Shown: positions 13,690 through 24,048 of the stretch, piece by piece
Numbering within the stretch: the first letter of the stretch is position 1
How the letters are laid out: each line of letters starts with the position of its first letter
NCBI RefSeq assembly: GCF_030272615.1
Contig: NC_081405.1
Location: 27,358,272 to 27,422,271, forward strand
DNA length: 64,000 nucleotides
Direction of reading: 5' to 3'
From: Cryptomeria japonica
Lineage: Eukaryota > Streptophyta > Pinopsida > Cupressales > Cupressaceae
Made by a program: the position numbers and the translations under genes
Notes under the pieces: generated by a model
What the model saw: only the letters and a program-made list of their open reading frames with translations
Database searches by the model: none
Told to the model about the DNA's origin: nothing

Positions 13690-14880
13690 AGAGTGATGGT
13701 TGGTGGCTTAACAAACATTACCATTAGTGGTTAGTTCTTTAGCACCTAGCCTTCGAAGGAAAATATTGAAAAATGCTTTCTCTCCTCTTGGTATCCTCAG
13801 TTTTTCATTATTCTCTTTTGCAAGGGATTTTTCGTTGTAGAGTGTTTGAATGAAGAAGAACAAGACAATATACTTGGTTGGATTCCATAGCAGATGGAAG
13901 GTGCAAGTCCTTTTTTATAACATGGTCTTCAAATTTTGATCCCATGGGATTCCATATCCTAGAGCTTTCGACAAAGATTTAAATTTACAACTTACTAGTG
14001 GAGTTTTGGGGTTCCACAATCCTTTGATATACTGGAGCTTCCTTGGAAAAAAAAATAACAAAGAAATCTTGAAGGTGGAATCCAAGTCTAAACACAAATA
14101 TGCATCCTTAAGGACCATTTAAAACCCTTTTTGATGAAAATTTCTTTAATCTTGGGTATATCAATCTAGCATCAATCTGTTGAAGTTGAATTTATTCCAT
14201 CTTTCTGGAGATTTTTCAAGCTAAGAGATCACTTTTCCACAAACTAAAAAGAAAACCAAGTTCAAATGTGAAATATTTTCCAAAATCTTCTTGAAAATCT
14301 TATCTCACTTTTGTCCCCTCTTTAAAGGTCATTCCTCCCCCCTCTAGTTTTTCAATGCAAATTTCTCTTCCCCGCCTACCATCTAAGGTCGATCATATTC
14401 CAAATCTCCTCTCCCCACCTTTAAATGAGATTCCTCCTTAAATGAGATCAAACGATTGAGCCATTCTAGAGAAAGTCATTGAAGGAGAAATGACAAAACT
14501 GAGGAAAAGGATATTCTCATTTCCAATTCTATATGTAATATATCACAACAAGAGAGATAAAATAAAGAGCCAATTGTAGCCCTATTATAAGGTGAGATAG
14601 GAAATCAAGAAAGGAATTTTCCCTTAGAATAGATAAAAGATAGATCTCAATATATTTTTAGTTTTAACAAGAAAAAATAAAAAGCAAGGGGAAGGGTCCC
14701 TCACAAGGGCCATGAAAATCCTACCTTGGGGTAATAGTGGTCAATCTACTAAGGCATGGTGAATTTTGATAGGATTAGCTACATTAAAAAATTAAAATCA
14801 AGAACTCTTGTGTTAGAAAAGTATTATTTTTTGAAATTATGTGATCAATTACAACATAAAATTGGGGCAAAATTATCAAT
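13690..14880 (+). pseudogene. LINE ORF1 relic, second copy (DUF4283-like)
   Basis: Parallel to 1030-2110 in order and orientation. Shared landmarks are AGGAAAATATTGAAAAAT, the AAGGGATTTT(C/T) block, GAAGA(G/A)GAACAAGA, ATACTTGGT and GCATCCTTAAGGACCATT. It carries the same kinds of frameshifts and stops. The two copies differ by many substitutions and indels, so they diverged long ago or derive from different source LINEs. Confidence 0.6.
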
Positions 14881-14942
14881 GAAAACTCTAGTTCCTAGAA
14901 TGATACTTCATACAAGTTAATGATGATCAATAAAAAAACCTC

Positions 14943-14947
14943 AGTAA
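14943..14947. repeat. TSD (AGTAA), left copy
   Basis: AGTAA immediately precedes the 5' LTR; the identical copy at 21623-21627 follows the 3' LTR. Confidence 0.85.
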
Positions 14948-15767
14948 TGTTGGCATTCTACACTCTTATGAGAATAGTTGATGTTGTCATTGATGACAAC
15001 CATTTGGAAACCAACTGGCATTCATCTGGCAAGCCATCAACAGTTACCGACACTGGCAATAGACTTCTACATACACCGGTAGGCACTTCACCAACAGCCA
15101 CAACAATGCATACCGGCACTCCAGCCGAACGAGGAATAAAATTTTGTTTATTGTTTTATATTGTAATTACCTTTTGTAAAAGCCGACATGGCACATTGTA
15201 AAAGACTCATATATGTATGAGATCTTGTAAGTCAAATATAGGAGAAAAAGAATGTAAGGTATAGAGGAGAGAGTGAGAAATAAGGATGTTATATGCAAAT
15301 GCATAAGGCAAATTTTGTATAAGATTTTGGTTATAGACTGAGCTTAAACCAGTACTGAACTTGGCATAGTTGATGTTGATTTGAAGCAGTACATTGTATT
15401 GGATTTTGATAATCCACTTTTGTAGTCAGTGTGACTCTTATTGAGCAGTGGGCTCTAGGCAATTGGCCTTCCTGCATGTGCAATCCCCTCATTGTAAGTA
15501 ATATTTATTCATTGGCCAGTGAGTGAATATTGTGGGTCACAAATCCCACCGAGGTTTTTCCCACACTAGGTTTCCTCGTTAAATATCTTGTGTTATGGTG
15601 TGTTCTCTATGTTGTCTCTGTTATTCTTATTTGGTGCATTAATTCTTATTTACTGGTAAACTATTTTGGGATGCAAAGTTCTTAATAACTTTAAATATTC
15701 TGTTAACCGGTTAGACACTGATTCACCCCCCCTCTTAGTGTCTTTGGGACTGTCATTAATCCTAACA
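14948..15767 (+). repeat. 5' LTR of the non-autonomous element
   Basis: This 820-bp direct repeat starts TGTTGG and ends AACA. A near-palindrome CTCATATATGTATGAG around 15207-15222 contains the best TATA-like sequence. A C-rich run followed by CTCTTAGTGTC near the 3' end is typical of plant copia LTR ends. It differs from the 3' copy at scattered sites, many of them C/T or G/A. Confidence 0.9.
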
Positions 15768-15769
15768 AT

Positions 15770-15781
15770 TGGTATCAGAGC
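15770..15781 (+). other. Primer-binding site, initiator tRNA-Met type
   Basis: TGGTATCAGAGC starts two bases after the 5' LTR end. This 12-mer is the classic plant retrotransposon PBS complementary to the 3' end of initiator tRNA-Met. Confidence 0.92.
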
Positions 15782-15838
15782 TTGGTCCTCTATTTTCAAA
15801 AGTCTAACAGTTTGAGGAAGATTCTGACACTAGTACAG

Positions 15839-16951
15839 ATGGAGAACTTAAGAAAACAATTGGAAGGAGCTCTTGTAGACTATGATGCAAAAAAATTGAA
15901 GAATATCAAACTTGAAGACGATTTGAGGATTGCACAAGAATTCATTCAAGGACTTCAGGAGAATCTTACTATGGCTCGAAATAAAACAAAAGAACTTCAT
16001 GAGAAGATGCAGAAAGATGATAATGAAAAGGAAACTCTTAATGAACTTGTGAACAAATTGAGAATAGAGAACAGTAATATGAAAAATGAAATGCAAGATA
16101 TGACTATGAGGTTATGTAAAGATATTGAAGACAAGAAGAAGAATGAAGAAGACTTGACTAGGAGACTCAATGATGCTAGAAATGAAAATCTAAGACTCAA
16201 TCATGAAAATGATATGTTGAAGAAAGATCTAATTCACATGCAACATGATATAACTGAGCTTATGAGACAAAAGGGAATTCTGGAAAATGAGCTGGATACT
16301 GCAAATAAACATAAAGAGAAATTCAAGAAAAGTTCAGAGAAACTTGATGATATGCTGAAAAATCAGAAACCTAATGGAGATACTAATGGACTTGGATTTG
16401 AAGTCGGAGAAAGTTCTGGTACTACAAACAATCATGATCAGAGTAAACCAGTAAGTCAACCTAGTGCTTATAAATTTAATGGGAAATGCTTTAACTGTAA
16501 CAAGTATGGTCATATAGCAAATCAGTGTAGATTTAGAAACAATCAGAACATTAATGCACCCACCGGTCAATGTTCCAAATGCAACAAAGTTGGTCATAAT
16601 TCAGAAAACTGCAGAATGAATGTGAGATGCTATGTTTGTGGAAGATTTGGGCACTTATCTAATCAATGCAAAACACAAACCGACCTAGGATATGGAAAGG
16701 CTATTCAGAAGAATAATGTAACTTGTTATGCCTGTAACAAGATTGGACATAGTGCAAAATTTTGTAGAAGCAAGACTGCACCAACAAACAATAAAGAATC
16801 CAGTTTGAAAGGTAAAGAAAAGGTAGATGAGGTAAAGCACGAATTTTCAAAACAATGGATTAGAAAGAGAGATCTGAATGTTGATGAAACTGTCTCTGCA
16901 CTGGTAGAACAGAGTAATACTCCACCGACAGGAGATTCTTCATCCAACTGA
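15839..16951 (+). CDS. Gag-like protein with coiled coil and four CCHC zinc knuckles
   Basis: The first ATG after the PBS opens a 370-codon frame ending in TGA. Upstream in-frame codons back to 15782 have no ATG, so 15839 is the likely start. About residues 1-165 are charged heptad-rich sequence (MENLRKQLEGALVDYDAKKL onward), predicted coiled coil. Four CX2CX4HX4C knuckles follow: CFNCNKYGHIANQC (16487-16528), CSKCNKVGHNSENC (16571-16612), CYVCGRFGHLSNQC (16628-16669) and CYACNKIGHSAKFC (16724-16765). The basic C-terminus ends shortly after. Knuckles of this type bind the packaged RNA. A conventional copia capsid domain is not recognisable N-terminal to them, so this may be only the C-terminal half of a gag, kept for RNA packaging. 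The frame is intact, unlike the downstream ORF. Confidence 0.8.
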   Translation: MENLRKQLEGALVDYDAKKLKNIKLEDDLRIAQEFIQGLQENLTMARNKTKELHEKMQKDDNEKETLNELVNKLRIENSNMKNEMQDMTMRLCKDIEDKKKNEEDLTRRLNDARNENLRLNHENDMLKKDLIHMQHDITELMRQKGILENELDTANKHKEKFKKSSEKLDDMLKNQKPNGDTNGLGFEVGESSGTTNNHDQSKPVSQPSAYKFNGKCFNCNKYGHIANQCRFRNNQNINAPTGQCSKCNKVGHNSENCRMNVRCYVCGRFGHLSNQCKTQTDLGYGKAIQKNNVTCYACNKIGHSAKFCRSKTAPTNNKESSLKGKEKVDEVKHEFSKQWIRKRDLNVDETVSALVEQSNTPPTGDSSSN

Positions 16952-17255
16952 GAAGTAACCCGTTTTGGGGGTATTGCAGAAAGTTGAAAATCATGCAGAG
17001 TACCCTCGATTGATGGTGAGAAGATAGATTTCTTCCTTACCGAAAGATGTGTTAAGTTTTCACTTAAGCGGTGAGCATTTAATGCGGTTATTGAGAGAAA
17101 TTTCATTATAAATCAGTTGATTTCCCTCTTTTTCGACACACCGAACATTCGAAAAAGCAGAGAGCGCGAAAACTGAGTGAAGGCATTCAAGGAAAGGTGC
17201 GAAGTGATTTTTCCAAGCATTCACAATATTTTCATGCAGTTAAAGGTATTTTTCA
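16952..17255 (+). other. Leader between gag and accessory ORF
   Basis: No ORF. The sequence looks like a gene 5' untranslated region: a CATTATAAATCA TATA-like motif near 17103-17114, then CT-rich and GA-rich stretches (CCCTCTTTTTCG, AGCAGAGAGCGCGAAAA) leading to an ATG in context TTTTTCAATGGCTTC. This may be a captured or internal promoter giving the accessory ORF its own transcript (inference). Confidence 0.4.
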
Positions 17256-20200
17256 ATGGCTTCTTCTTCTACTCCCAAATTCGTTCAGAACCCTGCTATT
17301 GTGGAAAATGTGAAACGCCCTAGGCCCGTGTTCAAAATAATTCCCGAAGTAGCTAAGCAAGATGATTCCATGGGGGCATTTTCGAAAATTCCTAAAGGTG
17401 TAGCTTTTGCAGAAGACCCTAGGATTTATATACATTGCAACATTAAAGAATTAAGTTCAGAGGAATTGATGAAAATGTTTAAAACGGTAATTTGTGATGA
17501 AAATGGTGTTGTTAAACTTGAACACAAGATTGTAGAAACTCTAGGTTTTGTTGAGATATTGAATATCCCTGAATTTCCGGAGGAAGTAGTCAGAATTGTC
17601 TTAAGTAGAGCACATGGAGAATTCTTATGGTTGGATTATGTTTGCAAAATAACCGGACAAGCAATTAGGGCAGTAACTGGTTTACCCTCAACCAGCAAAA
17701 GACCTGATAAAACTAAGAAGATTCCCAACAACACAGTGATAAGCCTAACCGGAGCAACATCTGACAGTAGATCACTAAGAGTGAATGACATTAAGGACAT
17801 CAATGTGAGATTTGTGAGTATGGTGCTAGGATACAAGGCTACACATGCTAATAGGCTAAATTCAGTTTCTAGTCTTTGTATACACAGTGCATATGAGATG
17901 GTAAACAACAATGTAATGATTGATGTATGTGAATGGGTGAAAGATGAACTTATTGACAACCTGAAAAAGATCAAAGGTGACAAGAAAGGCACATTCCATT
18001 TTGGAAACCTTTTGGTATGTTTAATGTTGTATTTCACTAAGGAGATTCCTGGTACAGGGCCCAAAGACTTTGGTTATGATATACCGGTAGGAAAAAAATA
18101 CAAGAAGCTTTCACCGGCATGGGAACTGCTAAGGACAACAACATAGTTGAATACTTTAAAACTTTCCAAGCTAAGATGAGAGCTAGAGAAAGATTACCAC
18201 AGAGTATAGTAGACAAGTATGACAAAGAAATCGGTTTTGTTATAAAAAAGGATGAGACATGGATGGAAGTTGTACTCCTTAGGACTGTATGGGTAACTGA
18301 AATGGGATATGAGGTAGATCTAAACATTCTAGAAACATATGCAAAAGCCTTAATGGATGCACCAAGAGAACCATCAGACCAAGTTTTTGGCAGTGCAAAA
18401 ACTATTAAAAGTGGTGTAAAAACAATGAAGCAAAGGAAGAAAAGAGAAAAATTTATCAGAGATGCTTCTAAGAAAGAAAAAGAAATCAAGGAAAATGTAA
18501 TGAACATCAATGGCATATTGGCCAGTGAGCTTGAAGGACTGCAACCGGAGGCACACATTTCATCGGTTGGCACATCTTTTGGAACCGAGAGTGACAAGGC
18601 AACAAAGTTTAAGAGAGTAGAAAGGAGGAAGAGAAAACCTTCACCGGTACCCTCTCCTTCACCCAAAAGAACAAGGACCTTGAGGAAGAAACAACAGGCA
18701 GTAAGGGAACCGACCAAGAAACTAACTCCTAAGAAGAAACAGAAACCGGTCACACCTTCATTGGATAATTTGTTAAATGAAATAACTGAAGATGGAAATT
18801 TGGCTAATGCGAGTAGACTGTATAATTCATTTAATGATTCTAACAAGGAAAGCATTGAGAATAGTTTTATTTTACACTTGGACATATATAAGAAAGTCTT
18901 AATTGAAGTTGTGGATGATTTACCAAATGAACTGTATAGAAGATTGGATGCAAAAAGGATAACAGTGATGGAATTAGATAAGAAACTAAAAGTTGAAAAA
19001 CTTCTAGCTATTCATCCTGTGAATTCAAAAGAGGAAATTGATGAATTGATTTGTGAGGCTTATAGATCCGTTTTTGCCAGTGGGCACCCACAAGTAAGTT
19101 TAATGGCAGGAAGAATGAATGAGATTGCAGAAGAGACTGTTGATAACTGGGATATATTTTTTGTGGAAAAAGAAAAACAAGAGGAAAGGAATCGACCAAA
19201 GAAGACATTCAAAGTGTATCAGAAGGATAAGGATAATCGAAAAGGAAAGATTGGTGGAATCCCCAACATCAAGATTACTGATAATATACGACCACCACCT
19301 TTGGATACTGCACCGGTACACACAGATGATACACCGGTCTTTAACACTAAAGGTATCACACATGATGATACAAATCCTGAATCTGAGATACTTTTTACCA
19401 TGAATGTGGATACTTAGGAAGTAAATATTGTTGTGGATAAGGATAGTAAAGAGGTTAAGAATGATAATGTTGACAATGGAAACATAGCTGAGAAACTGGT
19501 AGAGACTGTTGAGGTTGAGATCCCAACCCAAACAGAGCAACCATCAGATACAGGAAAACCTACTGAAGGAAAAGATGCTGGCACAAGGCCATCGAAGACA
19601 GAGATACCAACAGATGAACTTACTGAGAAACCTACAGAGGTAGAGGTACATACTGAGGCAGAGAAACTAGCAATCACTAAGAAACCTAAACAATCAGACA
19701 AACCTTTACAGGTTGAAATGCAAACTTAGACTGATCCACTGGAGGTTAACACAAACAAAATGGTTACTAATGTTGGAAGCATAGAGGTAATAAAGGTAAT
19801 TGGTCAGACATCCGACACTTCAACAAGTGAATTCAGACCTACAAATGTTACTGAAGTACTTTTAGATTCAATCAAGAAGATAACAGACTGCAATGCATTG
19901 GCCTACAAGGAAATTGATAACACTTTACCAGTTCTGAAGTTGATTGCACCAAATTGTAACACTGATCACATCAAGGATTCTATAGGAAAATTGGACACAC
20001 CATCAAAATTTATTACTGATAATGTAATAGCCATGGACAAGGTGAATGAGGACACCTTCAGGGAGAAAGTTGAAAAGGAAAAGGACAAATTCTTTGAAGA
20101 CACAATAAAGAAGTGCACAAAACACATGAATACACTATTACCAGCACTGAACTCTACAATTTTGGAATACAAGGAGCTTTACAAGGAAACATGCAAACCC

Positions 20201-20614
20201 CATCTTTTGACAGAGGACTTAGAAAAGGAGATCAACAAAGTACAGAAAGAAATAGATGACATAGCTGATAACATAATTAGTTCATCTGAACTTATATCAG
20301 TTATTGAGCAGGAAATAGCAAGTTTTGAAGAGAAATTGGAGAAACTTGAGAAAGAGAAGGCAAGGATTAAGTCTAATGCTAGAGAACTTAAATATAAGCT
20401 TGGTCCTAAGTTGGACAATCTTATCTCTCTGAGAAATGAAATATCTAAAGCATTACTTCAAGGAGAGCGATCACCAGAAGAACACATGCACTATTTCACC
20501 GACAAGATCCAATAGACTGAGGCAACCCTGACCGACAACAAAAGATTCATGCAGAGTCTAAATTTGGTTTTGGCAGACATCTTTTAGATTGTAACCAACC
20601 ATTACAAACTTTGA
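17256..20614 (+). pseudogene. Large accessory ORF (about 1120 codons), one -1 shift and four TAG stops
   Basis: Starts MASSSTPKFVQNP. The first 296 codons (17256-18146) overlap, in the -1 frame, a 432-codon frame from 18119. That frame then continues in phase through TAG at 19415-19417, 19727-19729, 20513-20515 and 20585-20587 to a TGA at 20612-20614. Residues about 115-275 carry the module also seen in the CACTA minus-strand gene and the Tat-like element: a GEFLWLDYVCKITGQAIRAV block, then MIDVCEWVKDEL.. and FHFGNLLVCLMLYF. The middle is basic with NLS-like runs (RRKRKP, PSPKRTRTLRKK, PKKKQKP). The part from 19433 is Thr/Glu-rich, and the C-terminus (20200-20460) is a strong coiled coil. No enzyme motif is present. 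It might be a nuclear or chromatin-associated accessory protein; function unknown. Confidence 0.7.
18092..18098 (+). other. A_AAA_AAA heptamer at the frame junction
   Basis: In the zero frame the codons read GGA AAA AAA TAC, which is a canonical phase for a -1 slippery heptamer. The -1 frame opens at 18080 (after TGA 18077-18079) and the zero frame closes at 18144-18146, so any shift must happen in this 65-bp window. A simple one-base indel in the A-run explains it equally well. Confidence 0.5.
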
Positions 20615-20670
20615 GGTGAAAGTTTTGCACTCATTTGACTATTTTTTTGACAACCTTTGTCATTGATGTC

Positions 20671-20808
20671 AAAGGGGGAGTAGTGGAGAGAAAAATACTT
20701 ATTCAGAGAAGATCACTTGATCAGGGGGAGCACACCTTTTTGGAAACTTTTTGGAACAGGTTTTTGGATTTTTCTCATGAGTGTTGCCATCAATGCCAAA
20801 GGGGGAGA
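20671..20808 (+). other. Polypurine tract and two upstream PPT-like copies
   Basis: AAAGGGGGAGA at 20798-20808 ends directly before the 3' LTR and is the plus-strand primer. Near-identical tracts lie upstream: AAAGGGGGAG at 20671-20680, preceded like the main one by a CAT(T/C)(A/G)ATG(T/C)C sequence, and TCAGGGGGAGCAC near 20718-20730. Confidence 0.75.
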
Positions 20809-20809
20809 T

Positions 20810-21622
20810 TGTTGGCATTCTACACTCTTATGAGAATAGTTGATGTTGTTATTGATGGCAACCATCTGGCATTCATCCGGTAAGCCACTGATAGTTACCG
20901 GCACTGGCAATAGACTTCTACATACACCGGCGAGCACTTCACTGACAGCAGCAACAATGCATACCGGCACTCCAGCTGATAGGGAATAAACTTTTGTTTA
21001 TTGCTTTATATTGTAGTTATCTTTTGTAAAAGCCGACATGGCATATTGTAAAAGTCTCATATATGTATGAGATCTTGTAAGTCAAATATAGGAGAAAAAG
21101 AATGCAAGGTATAGAGGAGAGGGTGAGAAATAAGGATGTTATATGCGAATGCATAAGGCAAATTTTGTATAAGGTTTTGGTTATAGATTGAGCTTAAACC
21201 GGTACCGCACCTGGCATAATTGATGCTGATTTGAAGCAGTACATTGTATTGGATTTTGAAAATCCACTTTTGTAGTCAGTGTGACTCTTATTGAGTAGTG
21301 AGCTCTAGGCAGTTGGCCTTCCTGCATGTGCAGGCCCCTCATTGTAAGTAATATTTATTCATTGGTCAGTGAGTGAATATTGTGGGTCACAAATCCCACT
21401 GAGGTTTTTCCCACACCGGGTTTCCTCGTTAAATATCTTATGTTATGGTGTGTTCTCTATGTTGTCTCTGTTATTCTTATTTGCTGCATTAATTCTTATT
21501 TACCGATACATTGTTTTGGGATGCAAAATTCTTAATAAGTTTAAATATTCTGTTAACCGGTTAGACACTAATTCACACCCCCCCCCCTTTCAGTGTTTTT
21601 GGGACTGTCATTAATCCTAACA
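20810..21622 (+). repeat. 3' LTR of the non-autonomous element
   Basis: 813 bp and collinear with the 5' LTR (TGTTGGCATTC ... CCTAACA). It has a longer C-run near its end and a small deletion near 20880 relative to the 5' copy. The spread of substitutions means insertion was not recent. Confidence 0.9.
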
Positions 21623-21627
21623 AGTAA

Positions 21628-23264
21628 AATACCCAAAATGATGCCCTGCTAGAAGATGTCAAATGATAAATTGAAAAGGTGACATTTAATGTTCACTAGT
21701 GTCAAAAATTCTTATTTATTTCAAATTCATGTAAAACTTAAATGTAGAAGCAACAAACTCTTCCAATGGATGTGGATATCTTGAATTGATATGTCTAGTA
21801 CCCACTTCTTGGTATATTCTCATTTGTTATATATTAATATTTCATTTTCAAAATCTTCAAAGTCAAATTTGAGGCACTTTGAGGTTTTAAATGGCTCAAA
21901 ATTTTGTCAAAAATCTACATATCCCCTAGAGGATATTTGGCAAAGCTTCCCAATGGTGTGAATAATTTGTCAATCTGATGCCCAGATCAAAAGTTATGGC
22001 TCTCAGAAGTTGTACCACCAAAATTTAACTTTCAAATAAAAAGCATTCCTAAGCAGGAAAATGAATAATTGCACTTTTTAAAACATTCTATTGCGATTAT
22101 TGGTTCCAAATAAAGAGGAAAATAGAGGTTATAAAGGACAAATCCATCAGTACAGATTATGGTTTCATATTGTAGATTTTTCTTAAAGACTTGATTTTCT
22201 TTGTAATGAGTTCGCTCATGTGGTTGTAGTATTATTTTTTAATATATAATTCCATTTTACTGAAGAAATCAAAAGTAGGTTGTTTTCCTTCTTGCATTTT
22301 CTATGTTTTTATCTATTATTGTCTTATGTGCAAGTGTTGGGTGGAGTAGCCCTTCATCACAAATAATGGACATGTGAGTACGGATGACTTTAAGAAAACA
22401 ATGGATACATAAATGCAATTGGTAAAGCTTTAAAAATGACCTAAAGAATGGAATTAACAAATCTTTTGACTTTCCTATTGTCTTGTCTTATAATGTCCAT
22501 TTACTTACGAACGAAAGTGACAAAAACTATGGTTAGGGGCAAAGAAACACAAGTTTAGAGGGAAAAGCCTTGACTACTATTTCTTTGGATGCCATCACTA
22601 AAACTTTTCATATCCATTTTCATGAGAATTTTTTAGCAATAATTCAAAGAAATAATTAAAGTATATGAACTCAAAATGGATATAACATCCCTAAACAATA
22701 GTATCCAAAATGACAGAGATATATTATTGAGAAATGGTTTCCAACAAGAGATAGGGGATGTGGTTACCCTATCAAGCAAAATGATGGGATTACCTACTAC
22801 ATCCAATTTATTTTCATAGGTTATTGATACAACACTACCATCTTAATAATGCATGAAAATTTATAATATTTTACATGAAATCTTACTTGGTGTAATCATT
22901 GGACAAAAGAACCACCTTTCTGTGATTGGATAGAAAAGGAAACATAGTTATGGAGCTAAGGTGTATTCTTTTATATGATCATTATCATCATTTGGAGCAT
23001 ATGAAATCCCTAATTCACTATAAAAGAGTGAATGATTCCTTCTCTATGTGGATTGTGAGTTTATTAAAAGGTGACAAAATAAAGATATTATCTTAAATGC
23101 TACATAAGTAGTAAGCAAGTTTAGACACCGATTTATCCACTTTCCCAAGTTCTCTTATCTCAAAGTGGAGGGATTCTTAGGAGAGCCTTATAGGTTTCTA
23201 AAAGTACCCTACAAATTAAAATTAATTTTCTAGAACAAACAAGATAGTTGTGTGAGACATACAA
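21628..23264. other. AT-rich spacer, no gene recognised
   Basis: No domain or repeat pair seen on either strand. A few weakly coding-like stretches (for example 22660-22860 and 22940-23100) have stops in all frames and match nothing I recognise. Probably an old element relic. Confidence 0.45.
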
Positions 23265-23269
23265 GTTAT

Positions 23270-23999
23270 TGATGCAAGGGCATCTCTTTCCCTTTCTTTA
23301 TTTTTGTGTTTTCTTCATTCAAATTTTAGTTATTCTTTTGTTCTGGTTGTTTTTGTAGGTCAGTTTGGCATATAGGGGTTTACATGTGTTTTTGTTGAAG
23401 CTCATAAGCCTCATCTCTCTTGAGTTCCTATCGTGGGTTCTTTTCTTTCTAACTCCTACCACATCAATGACAAGAAAGCAATGGGCAATGAACAAACTAT
23501 TTTAGATGGGTGTTGGGAGCAGTTAGTCGTTGTGAAACGGTCACTAATGGTATTAGGGTTGGTCACCAATGAATGCCCTTCTATTTTAAGGGTTATTTAT
23601 AGTGTATTGGGGTTGCTTGAGCTGGACAAGAACTGGTCGAAATTCCACCAAGAGGAGAAATAGAGAGTTTGGGCAGGGATCGACTGCCTGTGTGTGCTGT
23701 GAATAGTTGTTGAAATGAGTATCATGAATTTGAACAAGATTATCACAGTACAAATTGATTCCTCAAGGGATCGAGTAGCCTTGTAATCATTGTGGAACAT
23801 TGTGTATGAGAATAATTCTTGTTCATTGTTCTCTATAAGAATTAGTGTTCTTTTTCCTATCATTATTGGGACAGACTAAATTGTATTGAAATGTTTGAGT
23901 CTTTGGTTTCTACCTGAACTTCCTATCACTATTGCCTGTTAGTTTGATTGTAAGTTTTGTATGCTTTATTGATTTAGTGATCAATAAGGCATGTCATCA
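23270..23999 (+). repeat. 5' LTR of the gypsy element
   Basis: About 730 bp, starting TGATGCAAGGG; the end is taken at ...GTCATCA, a few bases before the PBS-like sequence. The family's conserved LTR segments (GGTCAGTTTGGCATAT, CATTGTGGAACATTGTGTATG, ACCTGAACTTCCTATCA-like) recur in the 3' copy. Confidence 0.75.
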
Positions 24000-24002
24000 T
24001 AG

Positions 24003-24013
24003 TGGTATTTGAG
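24003..24013 (+). other. Degenerate PBS of the gypsy element
   Basis: TGGTATTTGAG matches the initiator tRNA-Met PBS (TGGTATCAGAG) at nine of eleven positions, just after the 5' LTR. Confidence 0.6.
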
Positions 24014-24048
24014 ATTGAAAGAGATTGGGTTGTAGTTGAGAGGACAGA

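Larger units (their letters stand above)
10680..14942 (+). mobile_element. Second LINE 5' region, interrupted by a solo LTR
   Basis: The first 800 bases parallel 1-600. After the solo LTR (11705-13280), LINE-like sequence resumes, and 13690-14880 parallels 1030-2110. The relic ends at 14942, where the non-autonomous LTR retrotransposon inserted. This gives a relative order: the LINE first, then the two LTR insertions. No 3' LINE portion is recognised beyond 21628. Confidence 0.55.
14948..21622 (+). mobile_element. Complete non-autonomous LTR retrotransposon (6675 bp)
   Basis: Two similar LTRs (14948-15767 and 20810-21622) start TGTTGGCATTC and end CCTAACA. They are flanked by a perfect 5-bp duplication AGTAA at 14943-14947 and 21623-21627. 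A PBS lies two bases after the 5' LTR and a polypurine tract abuts the 3' LTR. The interior encodes a zinc-knuckle gag and a very long accessory ORF with in-frame TAG stops, but no aspartic protease, integrase, RT or RNase H motif. The element must therefore have moved in trans with the enzymes of an autonomous partner. The PBS type and LTR ends (TGTTGG...) fit a Ty1/copia partner, which is an inference. Confidence 0.9.

Noticed and set aside
16726-17106. 126-codon minus-strand ORF
   Set aside because: Antisense shadow of the zinc-knuckle region and leader. No recognisable product.
18037-18885. 282-codon minus-strand ORF
   Set aside because: It is antisense to the accessory ORF, starts and ends without domain logic, and reflects low stop density opposite an A-rich coding strand.
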